Source: Paroceanicella profunda (GTDB lineage: Bacteria > Pseudomonadota > Alphaproteobacteria > Rhodobacterales > Rhodobacteraceae). From it: a stretch of 64,000 nt of DNA. A model generated the notes under the pieces. That model searched no databases. It was not told the DNA's origin and worked only from the letters and a program-made list of their open reading frames with translations. Both the position numbers and the translations under genes were made by a program. Below, one piece after another: positions 8,061 through 17,259 of the stretch; the first letter of the stretch is position 1; each line of letters opens with the position of its first letter. The stretch lies in the NCBI RefSeq assembly GCF_005887635.2, contig NZ_CP040819.1, positions 62,001-126,000 on the forward strand, given 5' to 3'.

Positions 8061-8921
8061 ATGAGCGACAGCATCGAGCGGCGCGCGCGCAGGCGGGCCT
8101 GGGGGCTGGTGCTCCCGGGCCTCGCCTGGACCGGGCTGTTCTTCCTCCTGCCCTTCGCGGTGATGGTGGTGACCAGCTTCGCCCGCCGCGAGGGCCGCGA
8201 GATCGTGCTGGCCTGGAGCCTGCAGAACTACGTCGATTTCGTGGAAAAGAGCTTCCTCCTGCGCGGGCTCGTCGTGTCGCTGGAGATCACCGCGCTGGTG
8301 GTGGTGATCTCGGTGCTGCTCGCCTACCCGCTGGCCTGGATCATCGCCGAGCGGGTGCCCGCGCGCTGGCAGCGCACGGCGCTCATCCTCGCGGTGCTGC
8401 CGTTCTGGACCTCCTACGTGGTGCGCTCCTACGCCTGGGTGTTGCTGCTGTCTCGCAATGGCGTGGTGAATGACGCGCTCCTCTCCCTCGGCCTTGTCTC
8501 CGAGCCGCTGGAGATGGCGAGCACGCGCTTTGCCACCGTCACCGGCTTCGTGCATTTCTTCGTCATGCTGCTCACGCTCACCATCTACGCCAATCTCGTG
8601 CAGCTCGCGCCCAACCTGAAGCGCGCGGCGGCCGACCTTGGCGCCAACGGCTGGCAGACTTTCCGCCACGTGGTGCTGCCGCTTACCCGGCCGGGCATCA
8701 TGGTGGGGGCCTTCCTCACCTTCGTGCTCTGCATCGGGGATTACATCACCCCGCAGATCCTCGGCGGCAACAACGAGCTGGTGCTGCCGCAGGTGATCAT
8801 GCTGCAGCTCGGCCGGCGGGCGGATTTCCCCATGGCGGCAGCGCTGTCGCTGGTGCTGATGGCGGTGGTCACCCTCGTCTACATCGCCGTGGCGCGCTGG
8901 ATGAAGATGGAGCGCACGTGA
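8061..8921 (+). CDS. PotB-type ABC transporter permease
   Basis: A 286-residue inner-membrane protein with about six membrane segments, of the PotB/CysU permease class. The cytoplasmic EAA-like loop is AAADLGANGWQTFRHVVLPLTRPGI, the contact site for the ATPase. ITPQILGG and VHFFVMLLTLTIYA are also typical. It lies 7 bases after the binding-protein stop and overlaps the next permease by 4 bases (GTGATG region). Confidence 0.92.
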   Translation: MSDSIERRARRRAWGLVLPGLAWTGLFFLLPFAVMVVTSFARREGREIVLAWSLQNYVDFVEKSFLLRGLVVSLEITALVVVISVLLAYPLAWIIAERVPARWQRTALILAVLPFWTSYVVRSYAWVLLLSRNGVVNDALLSLGLVSEPLEMASTRFATVTGFVHFFVMLLTLTIYANLVQLAPNLKRAAADLGANGWQTFRHVVLPLTRPGIMVGAFLTFVLCIGDYITPQILGGNNELVLPQVIMLQLGRRADFPMAAALSLVLMAVVTLVYIAVARWMKMERT

Positions 8922-9706
8922 TGCGCCCCCTCCTGCGGGCGCTGCCCTGGCTCTATCTCGCGCTGCTCTACACCTTCATCTTCCTGCCGGTGGTGGTGCT
9001 GGTGCTGTTCTCCTTCCAGGACGGCCGGCTGCCGGTGCCGCCCTTCCAGGGGGCCACGCTGCGCTGGTACGGCGAGGTGCTCTCCGACAGCCGGCTGATG
9101 GCGGCGCTGGGAAATTCCTTCCTCGTGGCGCTCGGCTCCTCCGCGCTCTCGGTGCTGCTGGGCTTTCTCGCCGCCTGCGGCCTCGCGCGATACCATTTGC
9201 CGGGCTCGGCGCTGCTGCGCGGGGTGCTCATCGCGCCGATGACGGTGAGCTATCTCATCATCGCGCTCGGCCTGCTCTCCACGCTGAACGCCGCCGGTCT
9301 GCCGCTCTCGCTCTGGACCGTGGGCGCAGGCCATGTGGTGATCAACCTGCCGCTGTGCTTTGCCATCATCTATGCCTCGTTGGGAGGCCACCAGGTGAGC
9401 ATGGAGCGCGCCGCGCGCGACCTCGGCGCGCCGGAGTGGAAGGTGATGTGGCTCGTCACCGCGCCGATGCTGATGCCCGCGCTGCTCGCGGCCTTCTTCC
9501 TCTCCGTCACCTTCAGCTGGGACGAGTTCATCATCGCCTTCCTGCTGTCGCGCTTCGATGTCACCCTGCCGGTGGAGATCTGGAGCCTGCTGCGCTCCGG
9601 CCTCAGCCCGAAGACCAACGCCATCGGCAGCCTCGTCTTCCTCGTCTCCGTAGCACTGCTGCTGGTGCTGGAGGTGACCGTGTTCCGAAAGGCAGGCCGC
9701 CGATGA
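8918..9706 (+). CDS. PotC-type ABC transporter permease
   Basis: A 262-residue inner-membrane permease paired with the preceding one. The EAA loop is AARDLGAPEWKVMWLVTAPMLMPALL, and the FSWDEFIIAFLLS stretch is characteristic of PotC-like proteins. About six membrane segments are visible. Its start overlaps the previous stop and its own stop overlaps the ATPase start (ATGA), so all four transporter genes should be co-translated. Confidence 0.92.
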   Translation: MMRPLLRALPWLYLALLYTFIFLPVVVLVLFSFQDGRLPVPPFQGATLRWYGEVLSDSRLMAALGNSFLVALGSSALSVLLGFLAACGLARYHLPGSALLRGVLIAPMTVSYLIIALGLLSTLNAAGLPLSLWTVGAGHVVINLPLCFAIIYASLGGHQVSMERAARDLGAPEWKVMWLVTAPMLMPALLAAFFLSVTFSWDEFIIAFLLSRFDVTLPVEIWSLLRSGLSPKTNAIGSLVFLVSVALLLVLEVTVFRKAGRR

Positions 9707-10779
9707 CCGCCCCCGTCTCCGTCCGCGGCGTGAGCCGCTTCTACGGCGAGGCCGCGGCGCTGGCCGATGTCTCGCTGGAGATCGCCGCGGGCGAGTTCAT
9801 CGTGCTGCTCGGGCCATCGGGCTGCGGCAAGACCACGCTGCTTTCCATCCTCGGCGGCTTCGTCTCGCCCTCGGCGGGGCAGGTGTTCATCGGCGGGCGC
9901 GACATGGGCGGCCTGCCGCCGGCGAAGCGCCCCACCACCACCATGTTCCAGGACTACGCGCTCTTCCCCCACATGAGCCTCATCGACAACGTGGGCTTCG
10001 GCCTGCGCATGCGCGGCCAGCCCCGCCGGGCGCGCGATGCGAGGGCGCTGGAGTGCCTGGACATGGTCGGCCTCTCCGCCTCGGCGAAGCGCCGCCCGCA
10101 CGAGCTCTCCGGCGGCCAGCGCCAGCGCGTGGCCCTCGCCCGCGCACTTGCGGTCGACCCCGACGTGCTCCTGCTCGACGAGCCGCTCGGCGCCCTCGAC
10201 CTCGGCCTGCGCCGCCAGATGCAGGAGGAGCTGAAGGCGATCCAGAAGCGGGTCGGCACCACCTTCATCCATGTCACCCATGACCAGGAGGAGGCGATGG
10301 CCATCGCCGACCGGATCGTGGTGATGAATGCTGGAAAAGTCGAGGATTTCGCCACCCCGGCCGAGATCTACCTGCGCCCGCGCAGCCTGTTCTCCGCCGG
10401 GTTCATGGGGGAGTGCAACTTCCTTCCCGCCCGGGTGGAGGGGCCGGCGGGGCAGGGGGCGCTGGCGCTCACCGGCCCTTCGGGCCCCCTCACCCTGCCC
10501 GACGCGGCCTTCCTCGGCCCCGCCCCCGCGCCTGGCGCGGAGGTGACGCTCTGCATCCGGCCGGAGCATCTCGGCCCCGGGCCCGGCGGCATCCCGCTGG
10601 GGGAGGGGCGCATCGAGCGGCTGGCCTTCCTCGGCGCCCACACCCGGGCGGTGGTCGCGGGCGCGGCGGGCCCGCTCATCGCCGCCCTGCCGCAGACATC
10701 GCCGGCGCGCGAGGGCGACAGCATCGCCCTCTGGGCCGCCCCCGAGGCCCTCGTCGCCCTTCCCGCAGCAGGAGACTGA
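9703..10779 (+). CDS. PotA-type ABC transporter ATP-binding protein
   Basis: A 358-residue ATPase of the spermidine/putrescine class. Walker A GPSGCGKTT is at residues 37-45, followed by the Q-loop FQDYALFPHMS, signature LSGGQRQR, Walker B LLLDEPLGALD and HVTHDQEEAM. A C-terminal TOBE-type domain (about residues 285-358) is present, as in PotA. It starts at the ATG overlapping the permease stop; an open frame further upstream runs inside the permease gene and is not a plausible start. Confidence 0.93.
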   Translation: MTAPVSVRGVSRFYGEAAALADVSLEIAAGEFIVLLGPSGCGKTTLLSILGGFVSPSAGQVFIGGRDMGGLPPAKRPTTTMFQDYALFPHMSLIDNVGFGLRMRGQPRRARDARALECLDMVGLSASAKRRPHELSGGQRQRVALARALAVDPDVLLLDEPLGALDLGLRRQMQEELKAIQKRVGTTFIHVTHDQEEAMAIADRIVVMNAGKVEDFATPAEIYLRPRSLFSAGFMGECNFLPARVEGPAGQGALALTGPSGPLTLPDAAFLGPAPAPGAEVTLCIRPEHLGPGPGGIPLGEGRIERLAFLGAHTRAVVAGAAGPLIAALPQTSPAREGDSIALWAAPEALVALPAAGD

Positions 10780-10784
10780 CCCGC

Positions 10785-11516
10785 ATGGACCACGCCCGCC
10801 CGGAAGACTGGTACGCCCTCACGAAACTGGGCGACGACGTCACCTACATCTGCGAGCCGCACATCACCGAGTATTACCGCTGCAACATCTGGCACGTGCG
10901 CGGGCGCGACCGCGACATGCTGGTGGACAGCGGCATGGGCGTGGTGTCGCTCAGCGAATGGGTGCCGCTGGTGACCGAACGCCCGCTCGACGCGGTGGCG
11001 AGCCACACGCATTACGACCATATCGGCTGCCATCACGAGTTCGACTGCCGGCTGGTGCACGCGGCGGAGGCCGACATCCTCGCGAACCCCACCCGCGCCG
11101 CCACGCTGGCCGACACCGCGGTGCGCGACGAGATCTTCACCCGCCTGCCGCCCGCGCCCTATTCCTCCACCGCCTATGCGGTGAAGGCCGCCCCCGCCAC
11201 CCGCCTGCTGGCCGATGGTGACGTGGTGGACCTGGGCGACCGGCAGTTCGAGGTCATCCACACCCCCGGCCATTCCCCCGGCGGCATCGCGCTCTGGGAG
11301 GCGGCGAGCGGCATCCTGTTCTCCGGCGACATCCATTACGACGGCCCGCTCTACGAGGAGACCTACCACGCGAACGCGGCCGATTACGTGGCCTCGATGA
11401 AGCGGCTGCTGGAAATCCCGGTGCGCGTGGTGCACGGCGGGCATTTCCCCAGCTTCGGGCAGGAGCGCCACCGCGCCCTCATCCGCGCCTGGCTCGAGGA
11501 AAAGGACGCCGGCTGA
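10785..11516 (+). CDS. MBL-fold metallo-hydrolase
   Basis: A 243-residue metallo-beta-lactamase-fold protein with the full di-metal signature: HTHYDHIG (His74, His76, Asp78, His79), TPGHSPGG, a metal-bridging Asp in FSGDIHYDG and a C-terminal His in VHGGHFPSF. It begins 5 bases after the transporter ATPase, with AGGAGA upstream, and is followed by a terminator, so it closes the Pot-type operon. It probably hydrolyses an ester, lactone or thioester derived from the imported compound; no substrate can be assigned. Confidence 0.88.
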   Translation: MDHARPEDWYALTKLGDDVTYICEPHITEYYRCNIWHVRGRDRDMLVDSGMGVVSLSEWVPLVTERPLDAVASHTHYDHIGCHHEFDCRLVHAAEADILANPTRAATLADTAVRDEIFTRLPPAPYSSTAYAVKAAPATRLLADGDVVDLGDRQFEVIHTPGHSPGGIALWEAASGILFSGDIHYDGPLYEETYHANAADYVASMKRLLEIPVRVVHGGHFPSFGQERHRALIRAWLEEKDAG

Positions 11517-11540
11517 TCGGGGGCCAGCCCGGCGCGGCCC

Positions 11541-11574
11541 GACGGCCCGTCTCCGCAGGGAGGCGGGCCGTCTT
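11541..11574 (+). terminator. Hairpin terminator after the Pot-type operon
   Basis: GACGGCCCG at 11541-11549 pairs perfectly with CGGGCCGTC at 11564-11572, and the stem extends inward through a T-G wobble and CTCC/GGAG. It is followed by a short TT. It lies 24 bases after the metallo-hydrolase stop and ends the operon. Confidence 0.65.
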
Positions 11575-11654
11575 GCATTCCGGACCCGGCGCGCCGCCCG
11601 GGCGGGAGCGGCAAGGAATTACTTGACGCATCAATGATTCGAATGCAGCCTGTT

Positions 11655-11685
11655 TTCATGAATGAACGGTGTTCACATACATGAA
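11655..11685. promoter_or_regulatory. Inverted repeat over the iclR start, likely operator
   Basis: TTCATGAATGAAC (11655-11667) and GTTCACATACATGAA (11671-11685) form an interrupted inverted repeat: TTCATG and GAAC in the left arm match CATGAA and GTTC in the right. It covers the start codon of the IclR-type gene, fitting an autoregulatory operator. A TTGACG box at 11623-11628 is a possible -35 element, but no convincing -10 follows. Confidence 0.5.
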
Positions 11686-12460
11686 CGAGAAGCGTGTCAA
11701 ATCCGCGGACCGCGTGCTCGACCTGCTGGAGTATCTCTCCGCGGTCGACAGGCCGGTTGCGCTGCATGAGGTGGTCCGCGACCTTGGCTTTCCGAAGAGC
11801 AGCGCGCACGGGCTGATCGGCACGCTGGTCGACCGCGGCTACGTGGTGCGCGACGATGCGGACCGCTTCCAGGTGGTCGACGCCTTCCGCGAGGGCTTCG
11901 GCTGGGTGGGCGGTTTCGAGGCGCGGCTGAAGGCCCTGGGCCGCCCGGTGCTGGAGGATGCGCGCGCGCGCACCGGCGAGACCGTCTTCCTCGCCGTGCC
12001 GAACGGGCAGGGCGACGCGAAGGTGATCTGCAAGGCGGTGAGCCTTCACCACATCCGCTACGACGTGGACCATACCGCGCCCTCGCCGGGCTATGCCACG
12101 GTGATGGGCCGGGTGCTTCTGGCCTTCGATGAGCCGGCCCGGGTGGACGCCTATTTCGCCCGCACCGAGCTGCGCCCGCACACCGGCCGCGCGCTCACCT
12201 CGGAGGCGGAGATCCGCGCCGTGCTGGCGCGCATCCGCGCCGAGGGCTACGGCTCCATCGAGGAGGAATACGCCTCCGGCGGCTGCGGCATCGCCGCCCC
12301 GGTGCGCGACCGTTCCGGCCGGGTGGTCGCGGTGCTCGACATCGCCACGGTGAGCCAGCGCTACGCCGAGCTGCGCCCGCTCCTGCTCGAGACGGTGCGC
12401 GACAGCGCCGCCCGGCTGAGCCGGCGCCTCGGCCACAACCCCGCAAGCGAGGAAGGATAA
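11681..12460 (+). CDS. IclR-family transcriptional regulator
   Basis: A 259-residue IclR-type regulator. An N-terminal winged helix (about residues 5-65, with LHEVVRDLGFPKSSAHGLIGTL as recognition region) is followed by an IclR effector domain containing GYATVMGRVLLAF and SGGCGIAAPVRD. I use the ATG; an in-frame GTG twelve bases earlier is also possible, and neither has a clear Shine-Dalgarno site. It stands 6 bases before hyuA in the same direction and probably controls the entire downstream catabolic operon in response to its substrate. Confidence 0.9.
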   Translation: MNEKRVKSADRVLDLLEYLSAVDRPVALHEVVRDLGFPKSSAHGLIGTLVDRGYVVRDDADRFQVVDAFREGFGWVGGFEARLKALGRPVLEDARARTGETVFLAVPNGQGDAKVICKAVSLHHIRYDVDHTAPSPGYATVMGRVLLAFDEPARVDAYFARTELRPHTGRALTSEAEIRAVLARIRAEGYGSIEEEYASGGCGIAAPVRDRSGRVVAVLDIATVSQRYAELRPLLLETVRDSAARLSRRLGHNPASEEG

Positions 12461-12466
12461 CGCAGC

Positions 12467-14521
12467 ATGGGCTATCGCGTCGGTGTCGACATCGGGGGAA
12501 CGTTCGCGGATTTCTGCGCCTTCGACGAGGGAAGCGGCCGCATCGAGACGGTGAAGGTGCTCTCCACCCCCGCCACCCCGGGGCAGGAGGTGATCGACGG
12601 GCTGGGCGCCCTTGAGGAGCGCTTCGGCATCGCCCCCTCCGACATCTCCTATTTCACCCACGGCACCACGGTGGGCATCAACGCCATCATCATGCGCAAG
12701 GGCATCCGGCTGTGCCTGTTCGCCACCGAGCATTTCACCGATGTGCTGGAGCTCGCGCGCCTGAAGATGCCGGACCCGTACAACCTGCTCTCCTCGCGCC
12801 CCGAGCCGCTCGTCACCCGCGACCGGGTGATCGGCATCGCCGAGCGCATGCTGGCGGACGGCACGGTGGACGTGCCCCTGAGCCGCGAGAGCCTGGCCGC
12901 GGGCCTCGCTCGGGCAAGGGCGCTGGGGGCGGAGGGGATCGTGATCTCCTTCCTCCACTCCTACCGCAACCCCGCGCATGAGGCTGAGGCCGCGGCGCTG
13001 CTGGCGGAGATGGCGCCGGAGATGCACGTGTTCTGCTCCCACCGCATCCGCCCGATCATCCGCGAGTACGAGCGCAGCTCCACCGCCGTCATCCACGGCT
13101 ACGTGCAGCCGCGCGTGTCGGACTATATCGGCGCGCTGAAGGGCGCGCTCTCGGGCATCGGCGTGGGGCCGGAGCCGATGATCACCAAGTCCAACGGCGG
13201 GGTGATGTCGGCCGAGCTGGGCCGCACCGCCTGCGTGGAAATGCTGCTCTCGGGCACCGCCGCGGGAGTGATGGGCGCGGCCTTCGTGGCCCGTGCCGCG
13301 GGGGAGGCGAACGTGCTCTCCCTCGACATCGGCGGCACCAGCGCCGACGTGGCGGTGATCGAGGGCGGGGTGCCCGGCTTCGGCTCCGCCGAGATGGTGG
13401 GGGATTTCCCGATCTTCGTGCCCACGGTCTCTGTCACCTCCATCGGGGAGGGCGGCGGCTCCATCGCGCGGATCGACGCCGGCGGCCTGCTCACCGTGGG
13501 CCCGGACAGCGCCGGCTCCACCCCCGGCCCCGCCGCCTACGGGCGCGGCGGCACCGAACCCACCATCACGGATGCCTTCGTGGCGCTCGGCCTCGTCGAC
13601 CTCGGCGCGCTCGGCTACGGCATGGTGAGCATCGACCGGGGCGCGGCCGAGGCCGCCATCGCCCCGCTGGCCCGCGCGCTCGGCAAGAGCCCGGAAGAGA
13701 CGGCGGAAGGCATCATCGGCATCGCCATCTCGGGCATGTACCGCGAGGTGAGCAAGCTCGCCTCCCGCCGCGGGATCGACCTTGCCGAGTTCACCCTGCT
13801 CGCCTTCGGCGGCGGCGGGCCGATGATGGCCTGCCTGCTGGCGCGCGAACTGGGCATGAAGCGCGTGCTGGTGCCGCGCACGCCGGGGGTGCTCTCCGCG
13901 CTCGGCGGCCTCACCGCCGACATCCGCAACGATTTCACCGCCACGGCCTATTACGAGCTGGGGGCGGAGACGCTGCCCGCCCTTGCCGACACCGTCGCCC
14001 GGCTGGGCGCCGCGGCGCGGACCTGGATGACGCGGGAGCAGGGCCATGCGGGCGCGGCGCTCCTCACCGCCTCCGCGGAGATGCGCTACAAGGGCCAGTC
14101 CTTCGAGATCGAGGTGGAGATATCCCCCGATGCGCTGGCCGCCGGGGACATCGCGGCCCTGCGCGCCGCCTTCGATGCCGAGCACCTGCGCCTCTATGGC
14201 CACGCGGACCCGGCGGCGCCCATTCAGGTGATCGCGGTGAACATGGTGGTGACCGCCGCCTCGCCCCGCCCGGAGCTGCCGCGCGCCGAGCCCCGCCCGC
14301 ATGACGCGGTGCCCGAGGGCCATATCCCGGTGCATCTGGACGGCGCCGCGCGCACCGTCGCGCTGTTCCGGCGCGACGCGCTCCCCCCCGGCGCCCGCTT
14401 CGCCGGTCCTTGCGTGGTGGCGCAGGACGACACCACCACCATCGTGCCGCCGGGGGTCTCCGGCGCGGTCGACACCTACGGCAACATGCTGCTGACCCTC
14501 GGAGGCCCCGATGCGCATTGA
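12467..14521 (+). CDS. hyuA: Hydantoinase/5-oxoprolinase-type subunit A
   Basis: A 684-residue member of the ATP-dependent HyuA family, which contains N-methylhydantoinase, 5-oxoprolinase, caprolactamase and acetone or acetophenone carboxylase subunits. The ATP-grasping actin-like fold shows VDIGGTFADF near residue 8, THGTTVGINAII, LSLDIGGTSADVAV and FGGGGPMMACLLA. These enzymes use ATP to open a cyclic amide or to activate a carbonyl. The gene overlaps hyuB by 11 bases. The sequence alone does not decide between hydantoin, oxoproline, lactam or carboxylase activity. Confidence 0.92.
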   Translation: MGYRVGVDIGGTFADFCAFDEGSGRIETVKVLSTPATPGQEVIDGLGALEERFGIAPSDISYFTHGTTVGINAIIMRKGIRLCLFATEHFTDVLELARLKMPDPYNLLSSRPEPLVTRDRVIGIAERMLADGTVDVPLSRESLAAGLARARALGAEGIVISFLHSYRNPAHEAEAAALLAEMAPEMHVFCSHRIRPIIREYERSSTAVIHGYVQPRVSDYIGALKGALSGIGVGPEPMITKSNGGVMSAELGRTACVEMLLSGTAAGVMGAAFVARAAGEANVLSLDIGGTSADVAVIEGGVPGFGSAEMVGDFPIFVPTVSVTSIGEGGGSIARIDAGGLLTVGPDSAGSTPGPAAYGRGGTEPTITDAFVALGLVDLGALGYGMVSIDRGAAEAAIAPLARALGKSPEETAEGIIGIAISGMYREVSKLASRRGIDLAEFTLLAFGGGGPMMACLLARELGMKRVLVPRTPGVLSALGGLTADIRNDFTATAYYELGAETLPALADTVARLGAAARTWMTREQGHAGAALLTASAEMRYKGQSFEIEVEISPDALAAGDIAALRAAFDAEHLRLYGHADPAAPIQVIAVNMVVTAASPRPELPRAEPRPHDAVPEGHIPVHLDGAARTVALFRRDALPPGARFAGPCVVAQDDTTTIVPPGVSGAVDTYGNMLLTLGGPDAH

Positions 14522-16514
14522 CCCCCTCCGGCTCCGCATCCTGGAGAACCACGCGCAGGCCGTGGCCGAGAGCATGGCCTACACCCTGTTCCGCACCGCG
14601 CATTCCACCTTCGTGAAGGAGACGGAGGATTTCACCACCGGCCTCACCACCCCGCGCGGCATGACCTTCGCCAGCCCGCGCGACCTCGGCGCCACATGGT
14701 TCATCGGGCTCGATTATTCCGGCGCCATCGACATGATCGAGGAGTACGAGGAGGGCGACATCTGCGTGACCAACGACCCCTACTCGGGGTTCGTCTGCAC
14801 CCATACGCCGGACCTGCACATCTGGAAGCCGATCTTCTGGGAGGGCGAGATCATCGCCTTCGCCGTGGGCCATATCCACAACACCGACATGGGCGGCGCG
14901 GTGCCGGCCTCGCTGTCGCGCGCCAACACCGAGGTGCATCAGGAGGGGGTGCGCTTCCGCCCCACCAAGCTCGTCTCCCGCGGGGTGCTGAACCAGCAGC
15001 TCATCGACACGATGATGCTCAACGTGCGCATGCCCGAGCAGAACTGGGGCGACCTGAAGGCCCAGATCGCCGCCGTGAACACCGGCGAGCGCAAGGTGCA
15101 CGAGATGATCGCGAAATTCGGCGTGGACACGGTGCGCGACGGCATCGAGGACCTGCTGGACGTGGGCGAGGCCCGGGCGCGCGACGTGATCTCGCGCCTC
15201 GCGGACGGCGCCTACCATTTCGTGGATTACCTCGACGAGGACGGGCCCGGCGGCGTGCCGGTGCGCCTCGAGCTCACGCTCACCATCGCGGGCGACGAGG
15301 TGGTGATGGACTTCACCGGCTCCGACCCCCAGCTCAACTCCTCTCTCAACATGCCCACCGGGGGCAACCCGCGCCACATCCTGCTGATGGTGGGCTACAA
15401 CTACTGCCTCTACACGCTCGACCCCACCATCCCGCTCAACGGCGGCATCCTGCGCGCGGCGCGCTGCGTGGTGCCCGAGGGCTCGGTGCTGAACCCGGCC
15501 GCACCGGCGGCCGTGGGCATGCGCTCGCTCACCACCGGGCGGCTGCAGGGGGTGATCATGGGCGCCTTCCAGGCCGCGGCACCGGACCGGCTGCCCGCCG
15601 GCCCCGCGGGCGGCGGCGGCATCGTGAACGTGAAGAGCTTCGACAACCGCACCGGCCGCCTCACCATGTCCTCCATCGACCCGGTGACGGGCGGCGCCGG
15701 CGGCTCGGCGATGGGCGACGGCACCGACGGCTCGGGCGCCAACTCCTCGTTCCTGAAGAACACGCCGGTGGAGATCAACGAGACCGAGGCGCCGGTGAAG
15801 TTCCGCCGCTACGGGCTGGTGCCCGACAGCGGCGGCCCCGGCACCTTCCGCGGCGGGCTCGCGACCGAGCTGGAGGTGCAGGTCTTCTCCCCCGACACGG
15901 TGGTGACCGCGCGCAACCGCGACCGCTCGATCTTCGCCGCCTGGGGCGTGCAGGGCGGCATGGCGGGCCAGACCTCGCATTTCACGAAGATCGCGCCGGA
16001 CGGCACCCGCACGGACCTCGGCAACACCGATGTCGTGCACCTCGGGCCGGGGGACGTGATCAACCTCACCTCCGGCGGCGGCGCGGGCTGGGGCAGCCCG
16101 CTGCGGCGGGACCCGGAGGCCGTCGCCCGCGACGTGGCCCGCCACAAGGTGGGCGCCGAGGCGGCGGAGCGCGACTATGGCGTGGTGCTGCGCGATGGCG
16201 CGGTGGACGCGGAGGCCACCGCCGCCCTGCGCGCCGCGCGCGGCGACGCGCCGGCGCAGACCTATGGTTACAACGCCAGCCGCATTGCCTTCGAGGCGGT
16301 GTGGACGGATGCGAACTACGCCGCGCTCTCCGCCGTCCTCGCCCGGGTGCCGGTGCACTGGCGGCCCTTCGTGAAACGCTCGGTGTTCGACGCGGTGGAC
16401 GCCATGCCGGCAGAGGCGCTGAGGGGCGACGGCTCGGACGTGGAGGCGGCGCTGGCCGGTGCCATCGCGAAACTGCCGCAGCTCGCGCCCTATTTCGCGG
16501 AGGCGGCGGAGTGA
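14511..16514 (+). CDS. hyuB: Hydantoinase/5-oxoprolinase-type subunit B
   Basis: A 667-residue HyuB-family subunit, the partner of HyuA. Typical motifs are the N-terminal LRILENHAQAVAESMAYTLFRTAHS, a FGDVCVTNDPY-like stretch (EGDICVTNDPYSG), HIHNTDMGG and SLNMPTGGNPRH. Length is normal. It overlaps hyuA, and its stop overlaps the start of an SDR gene. Together with HyuA it would form the ATP-dependent amide-opening complex in the cytoplasm. Confidence 0.92.
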   Translation: MRIDPLRLRILENHAQAVAESMAYTLFRTAHSTFVKETEDFTTGLTTPRGMTFASPRDLGATWFIGLDYSGAIDMIEEYEEGDICVTNDPYSGFVCTHTPDLHIWKPIFWEGEIIAFAVGHIHNTDMGGAVPASLSRANTEVHQEGVRFRPTKLVSRGVLNQQLIDTMMLNVRMPEQNWGDLKAQIAAVNTGERKVHEMIAKFGVDTVRDGIEDLLDVGEARARDVISRLADGAYHFVDYLDEDGPGGVPVRLELTLTIAGDEVVMDFTGSDPQLNSSLNMPTGGNPRHILLMVGYNYCLYTLDPTIPLNGGILRAARCVVPEGSVLNPAAPAAVGMRSLTTGRLQGVIMGAFQAAAPDRLPAGPAGGGGIVNVKSFDNRTGRLTMSSIDPVTGGAGGSAMGDGTDGSGANSSFLKNTPVEINETEAPVKFRRYGLVPDSGGPGTFRGGLATELEVQVFSPDTVVTARNRDRSIFAAWGVQGGMAGQTSHFTKIAPDGTRTDLGNTDVVHLGPGDVINLTSGGGAGWGSPLRRDPEAVARDVARHKVGAEAAERDYGVVLRDGAVDAEATAALRAARGDAPAQTYGYNASRIAFEAVWTDANYAALSAVLARVPVHWRPFVKRSVFDAVDAMPAEALRGDGSDVEAALAGAIAKLPQLAPYFAEAAE

Positions 16515-17251
16515 TGCGCATCGATTTCGAAGGCAGGACCGTGCTTGTCACCGGCGCCGCGCGCGGCATCGGCCAGGGCATCGTGCAGGGGTTTCGCGAA
16601 GCCGGCGCGCGGGTGGTGGCGGTGGATATCGACGGCGCGGCGCTGGCGGAGCTGCCCGACGGTGTGGAGACCGTCACCCTCGACCTCGCGGACGGTGCGG
16701 CCACCGCCGCCGCCCTCTCCCCGCTCGGCGCGGACGTGCTGGTGCATGCCGCCGGCGGGGTGCGTGGGCAGACACCAAAACCCATCGAGGAGGTGGGCGA
16801 TGCCGACTGGATGGAGATCTACGAGGGCAACGTGCTCTCCGCGCTCCATGCCGCGCAGGCGGTCATCCCGGCCATGAAGGCGAAGGGGGCGGGGCGCATC
16901 GTCACCATCTCCTCCGGCGCGGGGCTGCGGCCCAGCCTCACCGGCATCCAGAGCTACTGCTCGGCCAAGCACGGGCTGGTGGGCCTCACCCGGCAGCTCG
17001 CGCATGAGCTGGGGCGCTTCGGCATCACGGTGAACTCGGTCGCGCCGGGCTTCCTGCGCACCAGCCCGGACTATGAACGGCAGTGGCAGTCCTACGGCCC
17101 CGAGGGCCAGGCCCGCATGGTCGCGGGCATCGCCATGCGCCGGCTGGGCGAGCCGGAGGACATCGCGCACGCGGTGCTCTTCCTCGCCTCGGCGCAGGCG
17201 TCCTGGATCACCGGGCAGGTTCTGCCCGTCACCGGCAACCCCTTTCCGTGA
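16514..17251 (+). CDS. SDR-family oxidoreductase
   Basis: A 245-residue short-chain dehydrogenase with TGAARGIG (residues about 10-17), catalytic Ser in VTISSGAG and the YxxxK pair in SYCSAKHG. The ATG sits within the hyuB stop region, showing translational coupling; a much longer frame upstream is antiphase to hyuB and not credible. In this operon it probably oxidises or reduces an intermediate formed after ring opening. Substrate unknown. Confidence 0.88.
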   Translation: MRIDFEGRTVLVTGAARGIGQGIVQGFREAGARVVAVDIDGAALAELPDGVETVTLDLADGAATAAALSPLGADVLVHAAGGVRGQTPKPIEEVGDADWMEIYEGNVLSALHAAQAVIPAMKAKGAGRIVTISSGAGLRPSLTGIQSYCSAKHGLVGLTRQLAHELGRFGITVNSVAPGFLRTSPDYERQWQSYGPEGQARMVAGIAMRRLGEPEDIAHAVLFLASAQASWITGQVLPVTGNPFP

Positions 17252-17259
17252 GGCACGAG

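Noticed and set aside
14696..16513. Very long second frame through hyuB joined to the SDR
   Set aside because: It overlaps hyuB in another frame and translates to Arg/His/Gly-rich sequence; the SDR starts at its own ATG overlapping the hyuB stop.
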